Assembly: GCF_024448165.1 (NCBI RefSeq)
Contig: NZ_JAMOLN010000091.1
Span: forward strand, 1 to 37,986
Direction: 5' to 3'
Source of the DNA: Streptomyces longispororuber
GTDB taxonomy: Bacteria; Actinomycetota; Actinomycetes; Streptomycetales; Streptomycetaceae
Length of the DNA stretch: 37,986 nt
Both the position numbers and the translations under genes were made by a program. Every line of letters begins with the position of its first letter. Position 1 is the stretch's first letter. Below the pieces are notes generated by a model. That model did no database searches, was not told the origin of the DNA, and saw only the letters and a program-made list of their open reading frames with translations. This document shows, one piece after another, positions 7,994 to 15,739 of the stretch.

Positions 7994-8659
7994 TTACGGG
8001 GTGGAGTGGCTTGACAGGCGGACCCGGCCGCCGACCTCCACGAAACCCTCCGGCTGCGGCGCCGTCAGGATCTGGGAGCCGCGGCCCTGGCGGATGTTGA
8101 GGGCCCGGCCGAGGCGGTCCGTCAGCAGGAGGGCCGCCGCTCCGGTCGCCTCGTCCTCGGTGATCCCGTCGTCGCGGCCGGGGAAGGCCCGGGCCCGGAC
8201 GCGGCCCGCCGTCTCGTCCTCCCAGGCCCACGCGTAGATCCACTCCCCCGGCGGCGGCACCGGCAGGGCGTCCACCTCGGCGACGGACGCGTACTGGCGC
8301 AGCGTGCGCGGCGGGGCCCACTCGGCGCGCGCCTCGATCCAGCTGAACTCGCCGTCGAGGCGCGCCGCGACGACGCCCGCGGGGACGACCAGTTCTGGCA
8401 CGTCGAGCAGCCAGGCCGAACCGACGCAGGGGTGCCCGGCGAAGGGCAGCCGCAGGGCCGGCGTGTAGATGTCGATGACGCCGCGCTCGGGGTCGTCGAC
8501 GAAGACGGTCTCGCTGAAGCCGAGCTTGCCCGCGAACGCCTGCCGTTGCTCGCGGCCGGGCAGCCGGGTTCCGTCGCGTACGACGCCGAGCTCATTGCCG
8601 TGACGGCCGTCGGGGCCGCAGAAGACGCGCAGTACGTCGTAGCCACTCATGTCGTTCAC
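7994..8659 (-). CDS. PhzF-family protein, short form
   Basis: A 221-residue protein. It keeps the PhzF landmarks: FSETVFV with the catalytic glutamate, LRLPFAGHPCVGSAWLL (the usual F-C/AGH loop) and DEATGAAALLLTDRLG in the second half. Family members are usually about 260-300 residues, so a central portion is shortened. PhzF-like enzymes are isomerases or epimerases of the diaminopimelate-epimerase fold; this one's substrate is unknown. Start GTG 8659 or ATG 8650; neither has a clear ribosome site. It converges on the heme oxygenase gene with three bases between stops and is divergent from the efe operon. A second, full-length paralogue lies at 24746-25591. Confidence 0.8.
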   Translation of the reverse strand: MNDMSGYDVLRVFCGPDGRHGNELGVVRDGTRLPGREQRQAFAGKLGFSETVFVDDPERGVIDIYTPALRLPFAGHPCVGSAWLLDVPELVVPAGVVAARLDGEFSWIEARAEWAPPRTLRQYASVAEVDALPVPPPGEWIYAWAWEDETAGRVRARAFPGRDDGITEDEATGAAALLLTDRLGRALNIRQGRGSQILTAPQPEGFVEVGGRVRLSSHSTP

Positions 8660-8795
8660 GGGGGCAGTGAACCACGCCCGAGGTGCCGCTTGACCGTCCT
8701 TTGACCAATCCCTGGGTCGTCCGAGGGTCGCTCGTGTCCGGGTCGCGACCAGGCGGTTTTCATGAGAGGTGAATCACGGATCAGACGGGTAGCAC

Positions 8796-8829
8796 TGAGG
8801 TAAGCCTCATATAAGTTAGGGCCGCCTAA
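8796..8829. promoter_or_regulatory. Two tandem iron-box-like palindromes upstream of efeO
   Basis: TGAGG-TAAG-CCTCA (8796-8809) and TTAGG-GCCG-CCTAA (8816-8829) share a 5-4-5 geometry with starts exactly 20 bases apart. Both resemble the core of the DtxR/IdeR/DmdR iron box, as at 7297 and 33089. TAAGTT at 8812-8817 could be the -10. They lie 46-79 bases before the efeO ATG. Confidence 0.75.
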
Positions 8830-8874
8830 CACCGAGCCGTAGCAGATCAAGCTGTGTACTTCCTTGGAGCCCGC

Positions 8875-10032
8875 ATGCGAGCCGTCCGCTTCTCCGTCGC
8901 CACCGCCGTCGCCACGGTGGCGGCCCTGACCGTCGTCACGGGCTGCACCGAGAAGAGCGACGCCAAAGCCGGCGGCTCCGGCGCGATCGAGGTGACCGCC
9001 ACCGACGACAGCTGCAAGGTGTCGAAGACCGAGTTCCCGGCCGGGCACGTCGAGCTGGCCGTCGAGAACAAGGGGTCCCGGGTCACCGAGGTGGAGATCC
9101 TCTTCCCGGACGACCGGATCGTCTCCGAGCGCGAGAACATCGGTCCCGGCACCAAGCACACCCTGACCGCAGAGGTGAAGAGCGGCGACTACCGGATCGC
9201 CTGCATCCCCGGCATGAAGGGCAAGGGTCACCGCCAGGACGTCACCGCCACCGGCGGCAAGGCCGCGGCCAAGCGCGACCCGCGCCTGGACGCCGCCGTC
9301 GCCGCCTACCGGCAGTACGCGCAGGAGCAGGCCGACGAGACGCTGCCGAAGGTGAAGACGTTCACGGACGCCGTCCGCAAGGGCGACCTGGACGCCGCGA
9401 AGAAGGCGTACGCCACCTCCCGCATCGGCTGGGAGCGCACCGAGCCGGTCGCCGAGTCGTTCGGTGACATCGACCCGAAGGTCGACGTCCGCGAGGACGG
9501 TCTCGAGGAGGGCCAGGACGTGAAGACGGACTGGACCGGCTGGCACCGCCTGGAGAAGGCGCTGTGGGCGGACAAGAAGATCGGCTCGCGGGAGAAGGAG
9601 CTGGCCGACCTGCTCGACAAGGACCTCGCGGACTGGCAGCAGCGGGTCGGCAAGGCCGAGATCACGCCGACCTCGATGGCCAACGGCGCCAAGGAGCTCC
9701 TCGACGAGGTCGCGACCGGCAAGGTCACCGGCGAGGAGGAGCGCTACTCGCACACCGACCTCGTCGACTTCAAGGCCAACGTCGAGGGCGCCGAGAAGGC
9801 GTACACGCTGCTCAAGCCGGTCGCGTCGGAGAACGACGCCGCGCTGACCAAGGAGCTCGACAAGCAGTTCGCGGCCCTGGACACGCTGCTCGACAAGTAC
9901 CGCAAGGACAAGAGCGGCTACGAGTTCACCTCCTACGACAAGGTCGGCAAGGCGGACCAGAAGGAGCTGTCGGACGCGGTCAACGCGCTGGCGGAGCCGC
10001 TGTCGAAGCTGGCCGCCGCGGTCGTCAAGTAG
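8875..10032 (+). CDS. efeO: EfeO iron-uptake lipoprotein (cupredoxin + imelysin/M75 domains)
   Basis: A 385-residue protein. The signal sequence ends in the lipobox VVTGC (C24), so it should be a lipoprotein on the outer face of the membrane. Residues ~38-117 form a cupredoxin-like domain, with a late cysteine/methionine pair (C110, IPGM114) at the metal-site position. The rest is an M75/imelysin helical domain with GWERTE and the HxxE motif HRLE (H214-E217). EfeO is thought to bind iron and hand it to EfeB/EfeU. Start ATG 8875 has TTGGAG five bases upstream; GTG 8854 is in frame but poorer. It is the first gene of efeO-efeB-efeU. Confidence 0.93.
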   Translation: MRAVRFSVATAVATVAALTVVTGCTEKSDAKAGGSGAIEVTATDDSCKVSKTEFPAGHVELAVENKGSRVTEVEILFPDDRIVSERENIGPGTKHTLTAEVKSGDYRIACIPGMKGKGHRQDVTATGGKAAAKRDPRLDAAVAAYRQYAQEQADETLPKVKTFTDAVRKGDLDAAKKAYATSRIGWERTEPVAESFGDIDPKVDVREDGLEEGQDVKTDWTGWHRLEKALWADKKIGSREKELADLLDKDLADWQQRVGKAEITPTSMANGAKELLDEVATGKVTGEEERYSHTDLVDFKANVEGAEKAYTLLKPVASENDAALTKELDKQFAALDTLLDKYRKDKSGYEFTSYDKVGKADQKELSDAVNALAEPLSKLAAAVVK

Positions 10033-10071
10033 TCCGCAGCCGTGAGCACGAACCACGAGGAGAGGGCCGCC

Positions 10072-11343
10072 ATGCCGGACGAGACCTCCAACTCACCCGC
10101 CGCACCCGGGCGTTCCCGGCGTTCGCTGCTCGCCGTCGGCGGTGCCGGGCTCGCGCTCGGTGCCGCGGCGGCGGGCGGCGCGGTCGCACTGACCCGCTCG
10201 GACAGCGGGGACGACATGGCGCCGGCCGCCGAGTCGGGCGGCGCGGTGCCGTTCCACGGCGCGCACCAGGCCGGCATCGCGACGGCGGTGCAGGACCGGC
10301 TGCACTTCGCCGCGTTCGACGTGAAGACCGAGGACCGCGAGGAGTTCGTCCAGCTGCTCAAGGACTGGACGAAGGCGGCCGCCCTGATGACGGAGGGGCG
10401 CGCGGTCGGCGAGGGCGCGTACGGCGGGCTCGCCGAGGCGCCGCCGGACGACACCGGTGAGGCGCTCGGCCTCAAGCCGTCGCGGCTGACGCTGACCATC
10501 GGCTTCGGCCCCTCCCTCTTCGACAAGTACGGCAAGGCGTTCGGGATATCCGGCCGCCGGCCCGAGGCGCTGGTGGAGCTGCCCAAGTTCCCCGGCGACA
10601 ACCTCGACAGGGCGCGCAGCGGCGGCGACCTGTGCGTGCAGGCCTGCGCCGACGACCCGCAGGTCGCGGTGCACGCCATCCGCAACCTGGCCCGGATCGG
10701 CTTCGGCAAGGTCGCCATCCGCTGGTCGCAGCTCGGCTTCGGCAAGACGTCGTCGACGACGCCGGACGCGCAGACCCCTCGTAACCTGATGGGCTTCAAG
10801 GACGGCACCCGCAATATCGCGGGCACCGAGACGGACCGGCTCGACCGGCACGTGTGGGCCGACGGGCCCGACTGGATGAGCGGTGGCTCGTACCTCGTCG
10901 CCCGGCGGATCCGGATGAACATCGAGACCTGGGACCGCACCTCGCTGCAGGAGCAGGAGGACGTCTTCGGCCGGGACAAGGGCGAGGGCGCGCCGGTCGG
11001 CAAGGCGAAGGAGCGCGACGAGCCGTTCCTGAAGGCGATGAAGCCGGACGCGCACGTGCGGCTCGCGCACCCCGACAGCAACCACGGGGCGACGATCCTG
11101 CGCCGCGGCTACTCGTTCACCGACGGCACGGACGGCCTCGGCCGCCTCGACGCGGGCCTGTTCTTCCTCGCGTACCAGAAGGACGTGCGCAAGGGGTTCA
11201 TCCCGGTGCAGCGGAGCCTGGCGACGGACGCGCTCAACGAGTACATCCAGCACGTGGGTTCGGCGGTGTTCGCGGTCCCGCCGGGAGTGCGGGACGACAA
11301 GGACTGGTGGGGCCGCGGGCTCTTCGACGGGAAGGCGAGCTGA
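10072..11343 (+). CDS. efeB: EfeB deferrochelatase/dye-decolorising heme peroxidase, Tat-exported
   Basis: A 423-residue protein. The N-terminus GRSRRSLLAVGGAGLALGAAAAGGAVAL is a twin-arginine signal (RR at 16-17), so it is exported folded with its heme. The DyP signature GFKDGTRN supplies the distal aspartate of GxxDG. The later HPDSNHGATILRRGYSF carries the proximal heme histidine region, and LFFLAYQKDVRKGFIPVQ is typical of the C-terminus. In Efe systems EfeB is proposed to oxidise Fe2+ or release iron from heme for import. Start ATG 10072 has a strong GAGGAGAGGG site; GTG 10042 in frame is less likely. It starts 39 bases after efeO. Confidence 0.94.
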   Translation: MPDETSNSPAAPGRSRRSLLAVGGAGLALGAAAAGGAVALTRSDSGDDMAPAAESGGAVPFHGAHQAGIATAVQDRLHFAAFDVKTEDREEFVQLLKDWTKAAALMTEGRAVGEGAYGGLAEAPPDDTGEALGLKPSRLTLTIGFGPSLFDKYGKAFGISGRRPEALVELPKFPGDNLDRARSGGDLCVQACADDPQVAVHAIRNLARIGFGKVAIRWSQLGFGKTSSTTPDAQTPRNLMGFKDGTRNIAGTETDRLDRHVWADGPDWMSGGSYLVARRIRMNIETWDRTSLQEQEDVFGRDKGEGAPVGKAKERDEPFLKAMKPDAHVRLAHPDSNHGATILRRGYSFTDGTDGLGRLDAGLFFLAYQKDVRKGFIPVQRSLATDALNEYIQHVGSAVFAVPPGVRDDKDWWGRGLFDGKAS

Positions 11344-11346
11344 GCG

Positions 11347-12192
11347 ATGTTCGCGAACTATCTGATCGGGCTGCGCGAAGGCCTGGAAGCCAGCCTCATC
11401 GTCTGCATCCTCGTCGCGTACCTGGTGAAGACCGAGCGCAGGGACGCCCTGAAGCCGGTGTGGCTGGGCATCGCGGTCGCCGTGTGCGTGGCGCTCGCGT
11501 TCGGCGCGGGCCTGGAGTTCGGCTCGCAGGAGATGACGTTCAAGGCACAGGAGGCGCTCGGCGGTTCGCTGTCGATCGTCGCGGTGGGCCTGGTGACGTG
11601 GATGGTGTTCTGGATGCGGCGCACCGCCCGGCACCTGAAGACGGAGCTGCACGGCAAGCTGGACACCGCCCTGCAGATGGGCACGGCGGCCCTGGTCGTG
11701 ACGGCCTTCCTCGCCGTCGGGCGCGAGGGCCTGGAGACGTCCCTGTTCGTGTGGACGGCGGTGCACGCCACCAGCAACGGCACGACGGAGCCGGTGGTCG
11801 GCGCCCTGCTCGGCCTGGCCACCGCGGTGGTCCTCGGCTGGCTGTTCTACCGGGGCGCGCTGCGGATCAACCTGGCGAAGTTCTTCACCTGGACCGGCGG
11901 CATGCTGGTCGTCGTGGCCGCGGGCGTGCTCGCGTACGGCGTGCACGACCTCCAGGAGGCCGACTTCATCGGCGGTCTGAACGAGCTGGCCTTCGACATC
12001 AGCTCGACGATCGCCCCCGACGGCTGGCTCGGCACGCTCCTCAAGGGCGTCTTCAACTTCCAGCCCGACCCGACGGTCCTCCAAGTCGTCGTCTGGTTCG
12101 TGTACTTGGTGCCGACGCTGACGCTGTTCTTCCTCCCGGCCGGGCTGCTGTCCCGCAGGGCCGAGGCAGTGCGCGCTTCGTCTTCCCGGTAG
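11347..12192 (+). CDS. efeU: EfeU iron permease (FTR1/OFeT family)
   Basis: A 281-residue protein with about seven membrane helices. It has the two REGLE iron-transport motifs at residues 10-14 (LREGLEASL) and 126-130 (GREGLETSL), the defining REXXE pair of FTR1-like permeases. It imports iron prepared by EfeO/EfeB. Its ATG lies three bases after the efeB stop, so translation is likely coupled. The gene order here is efeO-efeB-efeU rather than the Escherichia coli order efeUOB. Confidence 0.95.
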   Translation: MFANYLIGLREGLEASLIVCILVAYLVKTERRDALKPVWLGIAVAVCVALAFGAGLEFGSQEMTFKAQEALGGSLSIVAVGLVTWMVFWMRRTARHLKTELHGKLDTALQMGTAALVVTAFLAVGREGLETSLFVWTAVHATSNGTTEPVVGALLGLATAVVLGWLFYRGALRINLAKFFTWTGGMLVVVAAGVLAYGVHDLQEADFIGGLNELAFDISSTIAPDGWLGTLLKGVFNFQPDPTVLQVVVWFVYLVPTLTLFFLPAGLLSRRAEAVRASSSR

Positions 12193-12229
12193 GGTTCGCC
12201 CCCGGGAAGGGGAAGGTGAAGTCATCGTC

Positions 12230-13216
12230 ATGAGCAAGGTCATGAACAGGCTCGGCAGGCCCGCCGTGACGGCGGCCGCGGCCGTCGTGCTGTCCCTCAC
12301 GGCGAGCGGGTGCGTGACCGTGCACGGGGAGCTGGAGATCGTCCCGACGACCACGAAGGCGGAGGCCGCGCGCGCTCTGGACACCTTCGTGACGGCGTAC
12401 AACAAGGCGGAGAAGTCCTACGACAGCTCCGCCGACGCCAAGTACGTCACCGGGGCGCTCGGCGCGATCGACGCCGCCAAGCTGAAGGCGGGCCGCACGC
12501 TCCACCCGGACGGCAACCCGAAGCACACGGAGCTGAAGCTCACCGACACCCGCTTCACGGTCCCCAAGAAGGCGGGCTGGCCCCGCTGGTTCGTCGCGGA
12601 CTCCGACAACAACCGGCTGGCCGGCTACCGCTGGGTCATGGTCTTCACCCGCGACGACGTCAGCGAGCCGTTCGCGGTGTCGTACCTGACGCTGTTCCGC
12701 GACGGCAAGGTGCCGAAGTTCAAGACGGACGGGGACGGCTGGGGCGAGGCGGTCACCCCGGACGCGGGCAAGCTGGCGGTGCCGCCGGCGGACCTCAGCA
12801 AGAAGTACGCGGACTACCTGGACCCGAAGAGCGACGCGGCCGACGGGTTCGCGGACGGGCAGCACACCACACAGTGGCGCGCGTCCCGCAAGAAGAACGG
12901 CACCCGGCCCGGGCTCTCCACGCAGTACATCGACGAGCCGCTGGTCTCCAGCGACTACGCGCCGGTCGCACTGCGCACCGAGGACGGCGGGGCGCTGGTG
13001 TTCTTCGCGACGCGGCGCTACGAGAAGCAGACGGCGTCGCCGGGTTCGGACCTGCCGGCGATCGGCGCGAGCGTGAAGGCGCTGATGACGGGCGAGCCCA
13101 AGCAGTCCGCGACGTACGGGTACGTGTCGAACCAGGCGGCGTTCGACCCGCCGGGGTCAGGGGACGTGGACGTGCTGGCCCGGGTCGAGGGCATCACGAC
13201 GGCCGAGGGCTCCTGA
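12230..13216 (+). CDS. Predicted lipoprotein of unknown function
   Basis: A 328-residue protein. The leader MSKVMNRLGRPAVTAAAAVV ends at LTASGC (C28), a slightly unusual lipobox with alanine at -3. The mature part has repeated beta-type segments (TRFTVPKKAGWPRWFVADSD, YRWVMVFTRDDVSEPFAVSYL, ALVFFATRRYEKQ), which suggests a globular extracytoplasmic domain. I recognise no family. It begins 37 bases after efeU with a GGGGAAGGTGAAG site, so it may be read with the efe operon and be iron-responsive, but this is inference. ATG 12242 is an alternative start. Its last codons fall inside a 17-bp tandem repeat. Confidence 0.75.
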   Translation: MSKVMNRLGRPAVTAAAAVVLSLTASGCVTVHGELEIVPTTTKAEAARALDTFVTAYNKAEKSYDSSADAKYVTGALGAIDAAKLKAGRTLHPDGNPKHTELKLTDTRFTVPKKAGWPRWFVADSDNNRLAGYRWVMVFTRDDVSEPFAVSYLTLFRDGKVPKFKTDGDGWGEAVTPDAGKLAVPPADLSKKYADYLDPKSDAADGFADGQHTTQWRASRKKNGTRPGLSTQYIDEPLVSSDYAPVALRTEDGGALVFFATRRYEKQTASPGSDLPAIGASVKALMTGEPKQSATYGYVSNQAAFDPPGSGDVDVLARVEGITTAEGS

Positions 13217-13256
13217 CGGCCGACGGGTCCTTACGGCCGACGAATCCTTACGGCCA
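13199..13256. repeat. 17-bp tandem repeat across two convergent gene ends
   Basis: Three consecutive 17-base units: ACGGCCGAGGGCTCCTG (13199-13215), ACGGCCGACGGGTCCTT (13216-13232) and ACGGCCGACGAATCCTT (13233-13249), then ACGGCCA. The first copy encodes the end of the lipoprotein. The third overlaps the stop of the convergent gene. Confidence 0.85.
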
Positions 13257-13970
13257 GGCGGACGTGAAGTCGGGCTCCGCTCCCGCATAGCGCGAGCAGG
13301 CGTCCGTCAGGGCCTCCAGGAGGGTGAGCGGGTCGGGCAGCGGATGCTCGGGCCCGCGCACCCACTCCACCGCCCGGTCGCCCGGCAGTCGCGCCGGCGG
13401 GACCAGGACGTACGAGCCGCGGCAGTGCCAGCGCATGCCGGGGTGCTCGTCCATCGTCTCGGGGTGGCAGTCCAGCTCGCAGGGCCACCACTCGTCCTCG
13501 TCCTCCGGCGTGCCGCGCGTCGCCGTGAAGAAGAGCATCCGGTCGCCGCCGGACTCGGCCACGGGGCCGACCTCGACACCGGTGGACAGGAGCCGCTCCA
13601 GTGCCTCGCGGCCGGCTTCCAGGGGGACGTCGAGGACGTCGTGGACCATGCCCGTCGCGGTGATGAAGTTGGCCAGCGGCTGGTGCCTGGCCCAGCGCTC
13701 GATCTGGGAGCGGTCCGTCGTGGACTGGGTCTGCCAGGCGAACGAGACGGGGTGCCTGCCGGGCGTGGGACAGCCGATCCGGTTGCACGAACATCGGTAG
13801 TCGGCGGGGTGCGCGGCGGGGGCGAGGGGCAGTCCGGCGGCGGCAGCGGCGAGCAGCAGTGACTCCCGGTCGGCGTCGGCCCCGGTGTCCTTCGGGCTCC
13901 GGGCGGCCTTCAGCCACTGGGAGATCCTGCCCAGACCGGTGCGTTTGCCGCCGTTGTGCTCCGCGCCCAT
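13248..13970 (-). CDS. Primase/polymerase N-terminal-domain-like protein
   Basis: A 240-residue protein. It resembles the N-terminal part of the bifunctional DNA primase/polymerase (PrimPol) family: AAAAGLPLAPAAHP, then a Cys/His cluster YRCSCNRIGCPTPGRHP (C60, C62, C67, H73), then the acidic segment HDVLDVPLEAGREALERL and a later PCELDCHPETMDEHPGMRWHCRGSYVLVPP. No helicase or C-terminal replication domain follows, and no plasmid or phage genes are nearby. In streptomycetes such stand-alone proteins are chromosomal and may act as regulators or have an unproven role; I do not claim primase activity. Start ATG 13970 follows GAGGGGATTT. ATG 13985 is also in frame. It is divergent from the GDPD gene. 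Confidence 0.7.
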   Translation of the reverse strand: MGAEHNGGKRTGLGRISQWLKAARSPKDTGADADRESLLLAAAAAGLPLAPAAHPADYRCSCNRIGCPTPGRHPVSFAWQTQSTTDRSQIERWARHQPLANFITATGMVHDVLDVPLEAGREALERLLSTGVEVGPVAESGGDRMLFFTATRGTPEDEDEWWPCELDCHPETMDEHPGMRWHCRGSYVLVPPARLPGDRAVEWVRGPEHPLPDPLTLLEALTDACSRYAGAEPDFTSAWP

Positions 13971-14004
13971 AAATCCCCTCACCATCGCCGTCGTGCCGAG
14001 TGCC

Positions 14005-14033
14005 GGTGGGTCCCGGACCACCATGGTCCCACC
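14005..14033. promoter_or_regulatory. Nested inverted repeats in divergent promoter region
   Basis: Outer arms GGTGGG (14005-14010) and CCCACC (14028-14033) enclose inner arms GGACCA (14015-14020) and TGGTCC (14024-14029). They lie between the primase-like and GDPD genes and could be an operator. No regulator is identified. Confidence 0.4.
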
Positions 14034-14105
14034 ATCGCGCTCCGCCAGAGGCCACAGGGTGTCATTGCCGTATTTGCGGGCATTTGTGCCCCTACCTTGG
14101 TCGCC

Positions 14106-14957
14106 ATGGTCACTTTGGTGAGCAGGACCGTACCGATCATGGGCCTCGCGGGCGCCCTCTCCCTCACCGGTCTGGCGTTCGCGCCCCCGCTGGAGTGGGG
14201 CAGCGGCCCGCTGACCGTGGACGCCCTCCCCCGCGTCACGTACACGGCGCATCGCGGCGGCGCCCTGGAGGTGCCGGAGAACAGCATGTCCGGGCTCGCG
14301 GCGGCCTTCGATCGCGGCACCGCGCAGGTCCTCGACTTCGACACCCGGATGCTGCGCGACGGCACCCTCGTCGTGATGCACGACGCGACCCTGGACCGGA
14401 CGACCTACTCGGGCGGCCTGGTGCGCGATCTGGACCGGCGGGACTGGGAGGGCGTGCGGCTGCGGCCGAAGGCGTCGCTGCCGGGCGGCTGGCGGTCCGA
14501 GCGGCCGCCGACGGTCGCGGAGGTGCTCGACCGGTTCGGCGGCCGGATCGTGCTGATGCTGGAGGCCAAGGACCCGGACAGCCTGGAGGGGCTCGCGCGG
14601 CTGATCCGCTCGCGCGGCCTGACCCGCTCGGTCCTGGTGAACTCCAACCACCCGGCCGTCGCCGAGCGCGCGCACCGGCTCGGCCTGATCTCCCAGCTCT
14701 GGCGCTCGGCGCGGCAGATGCGGACCGACCGTCCCGCGGCCTGGGCCCCGTACGTCGACGTGCTGGACATGGACCACAAGGCGCGCGACGCGGATCTCGT
14801 ACGGGCGGTCAGGTCGGGCGTCCCGCGCGTGTGGGCGCACACCGTGAACACGCCCGAGGACCGGGACCGGGTGCTGCGGCTCGGCTGCGACGGGGTCATC
14901 TCGGACGCGCCGGGGCTGCTGGCCGCGACGGCGGCTACTTCTTCGGACGGGCGCTGA
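14106..14957 (+). CDS. Glycerophosphodiester phosphodiesterase (GDPD), exported
   Basis: A 283-residue protein. It carries the GDPD motifs YTAHRGGALEVPENSM (HRG...PEN), LDFDTRMLRDGTLVVMHDATLDRTT (catalytic HD) and VLMLEAK. The family hydrolyses glycerophosphodiesters to glycerol-3-phosphate and an alcohol using a divalent metal. The usual E-x-D metal pair after strand 2 reads D-F-D here. The N-terminus (SRTVPIMGLAGALSLTGLAFA) is a hydrophobic leader, so the enzyme is probably secreted or anchored. Its start is chosen at ATG 14106 because it begins this leader. It converges with the TetR gene and their 3' ends overlap by 23 bases. Confidence 0.88.
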   Translation: MVTLVSRTVPIMGLAGALSLTGLAFAPPLEWGSGPLTVDALPRVTYTAHRGGALEVPENSMSGLAAAFDRGTAQVLDFDTRMLRDGTLVVMHDATLDRTTYSGGLVRDLDRRDWEGVRLRPKASLPGGWRSERPPTVAEVLDRFGGRIVLMLEAKDPDSLEGLARLIRSRGLTRSVLVNSNHPAVAERAHRLGLISQLWRSARQMRTDRPAAWAPYVDVLDMDHKARDADLVRAVRSGVPRVWAHTVNTPEDRDRVLRLGCDGVISDAPGLLAATAATSSDGR

Positions 14958-15603
14958 TCCCGTAGAGCGCGTACTCGACGAGCTTGTCCGCGTACGCGTG
15001 GTCGAGCGGGCCCGTGAGCTGCAGCCAGCGCTGGGCGAGCGGGGCGGCGAAGAGGTCCCGGGCGATCTCGGGGTCCACGTCGAGGCGGACCTGCCCGGTG
15101 TCCTGGGCGGTGCGCAGCCGGGCGGCGTACTGGTCGAGGCCGGGCATGAGCAGCTTGTCGATGAAGTCCTCGGCGAACTGCGGGTCGGCGACGCCCTCGG
15201 CGGCGAGCGCGCGGGCCGGGGCCTCGAAGCGGGGGTCCTTGAGCTCGTCGACGGTGGCACGCAGCACGAGCTTGAGGTCGGCCTCCAGGTCACCGGTGTC
15301 GGGGAAGCCGTTCGCGTCGACCGGTGCGCCGGGGTGCTTCTCGGCGGCGGCGCGCGCGTTCTGCTCGTTGAGGTCGATGAAGGCCTCCATCAGGACCTCG
15401 GCCTTCGAGCCCCACCAGCGGTAGATCGTCTGCTTGCCGACCCCGGCGCGGGCGGCGATGCCCTCGATGGTGGTCCGGGCGTACCCGATCTCGCCGATGA
15501 GGGCGAGGGCGGCGTCGTAGATCGCGCGGCGCGAGCGTTCGCTGCGGCGGGCGGAGTCCGGGGGCGTCTTCTTGGCGGCGGTGCTGCCTGTCGTGGCTGA
15601 CAT
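14935..15603 (-). CDS. TetR-family repressor
   Basis: A 222-residue protein. The N-terminal helix-turn-helix (about residues 23-70) reads RSRRAIYDAALALIGEIGYARTT then IEGIAARAGVGKQTIYRWWGSKAEVLMEAF, a clear TetR DNA-binding domain. The rest is a helical ligand/dimer domain. Upstream, three copies of CGAGACG-N3-CGTCTCG lie between this gene and the divergent 60-residue gene and are most simply its operators. It would then repress itself and that small gene. The inducer is unknown. Start ATG 15603; the family length fits. Confidence 0.92.
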   Translation of the reverse strand: MSATTGSTAAKKTPPDSARRSERSRRAIYDAALALIGEIGYARTTIEGIAARAGVGKQTIYRWWGSKAEVLMEAFIDLNEQNARAAAEKHPGAPVDANGFPDTGDLEADLKLVLRATVDELKDPRFEAPARALAAEGVADPQFAEDFIDKLLMPGLDQYAARLRTAQDTGQVRLDVDPEIARDLFAAPLAQRWLQLTGPLDHAYADKLVEYALYGISARPKK

Positions 15604-15628
15604 GGTTCGAATGTAGCAGCGGGCGAAC

Positions 15629-15645
15629 CGAGACGTCCCGTCTCG
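15629..15645. promoter_or_regulatory. TetR operator candidate 1
   Basis: CGAGACG-TCC-CGTCTCG, a perfect inverted repeat with 7-base arms and a 3-base spacer. It lies 26 bases upstream of the tetR start. Confidence 0.85.
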
Positions 15646-15652
15646 TAAAGGG

Positions 15653-15681
15653 TTGACAAGACGCTCCGTCTCGTCCAGAGT
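15653..15681 (+). promoter_or_regulatory. Promoter of the 60-residue gene
   Basis: TTGACA (15653-15658), a 17-base spacer and CAGAGT (15676-15681) form a plausible vegetative promoter. Operator 2 fills its spacer, so repressor binding would exclude RNA polymerase (inference). Confidence 0.6.
15657..15673. promoter_or_regulatory. TetR operator candidate 2
   Basis: CAAGACG-CTC-CGTCTCG has the same 7-3-7 geometry with one mismatch. It lies between the -35 and -10 of the small-gene promoter. Confidence 0.8.
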
Positions 15682-15696
15682 GAACACATCACCGAG

Positions 15697-15713
15697 CGAG
15701 ACGAGACGTCTCG
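15697..15713. promoter_or_regulatory. TetR operator candidate 3
   Basis: CGAGACG-AGA-CGTCTCG is a perfect 7-3-7 inverted repeat; a 14-base perfect palindrome ACGAGACGTCTCGT overlaps it. It lies downstream of the -10 and could block transcription start or early elongation. Confidence 0.85.
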
Positions 15714-15739
15714 TTCATGAGTTCCGAAGAGGAGTGCAC

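Noticed and set aside
13971..15293. A 681-codon minus frame extending the primase-like gene upstream
   Set aside because: The extension is antisense to the GDPD gene. GAGGGGATTT before ATG 13970 marks the real start.
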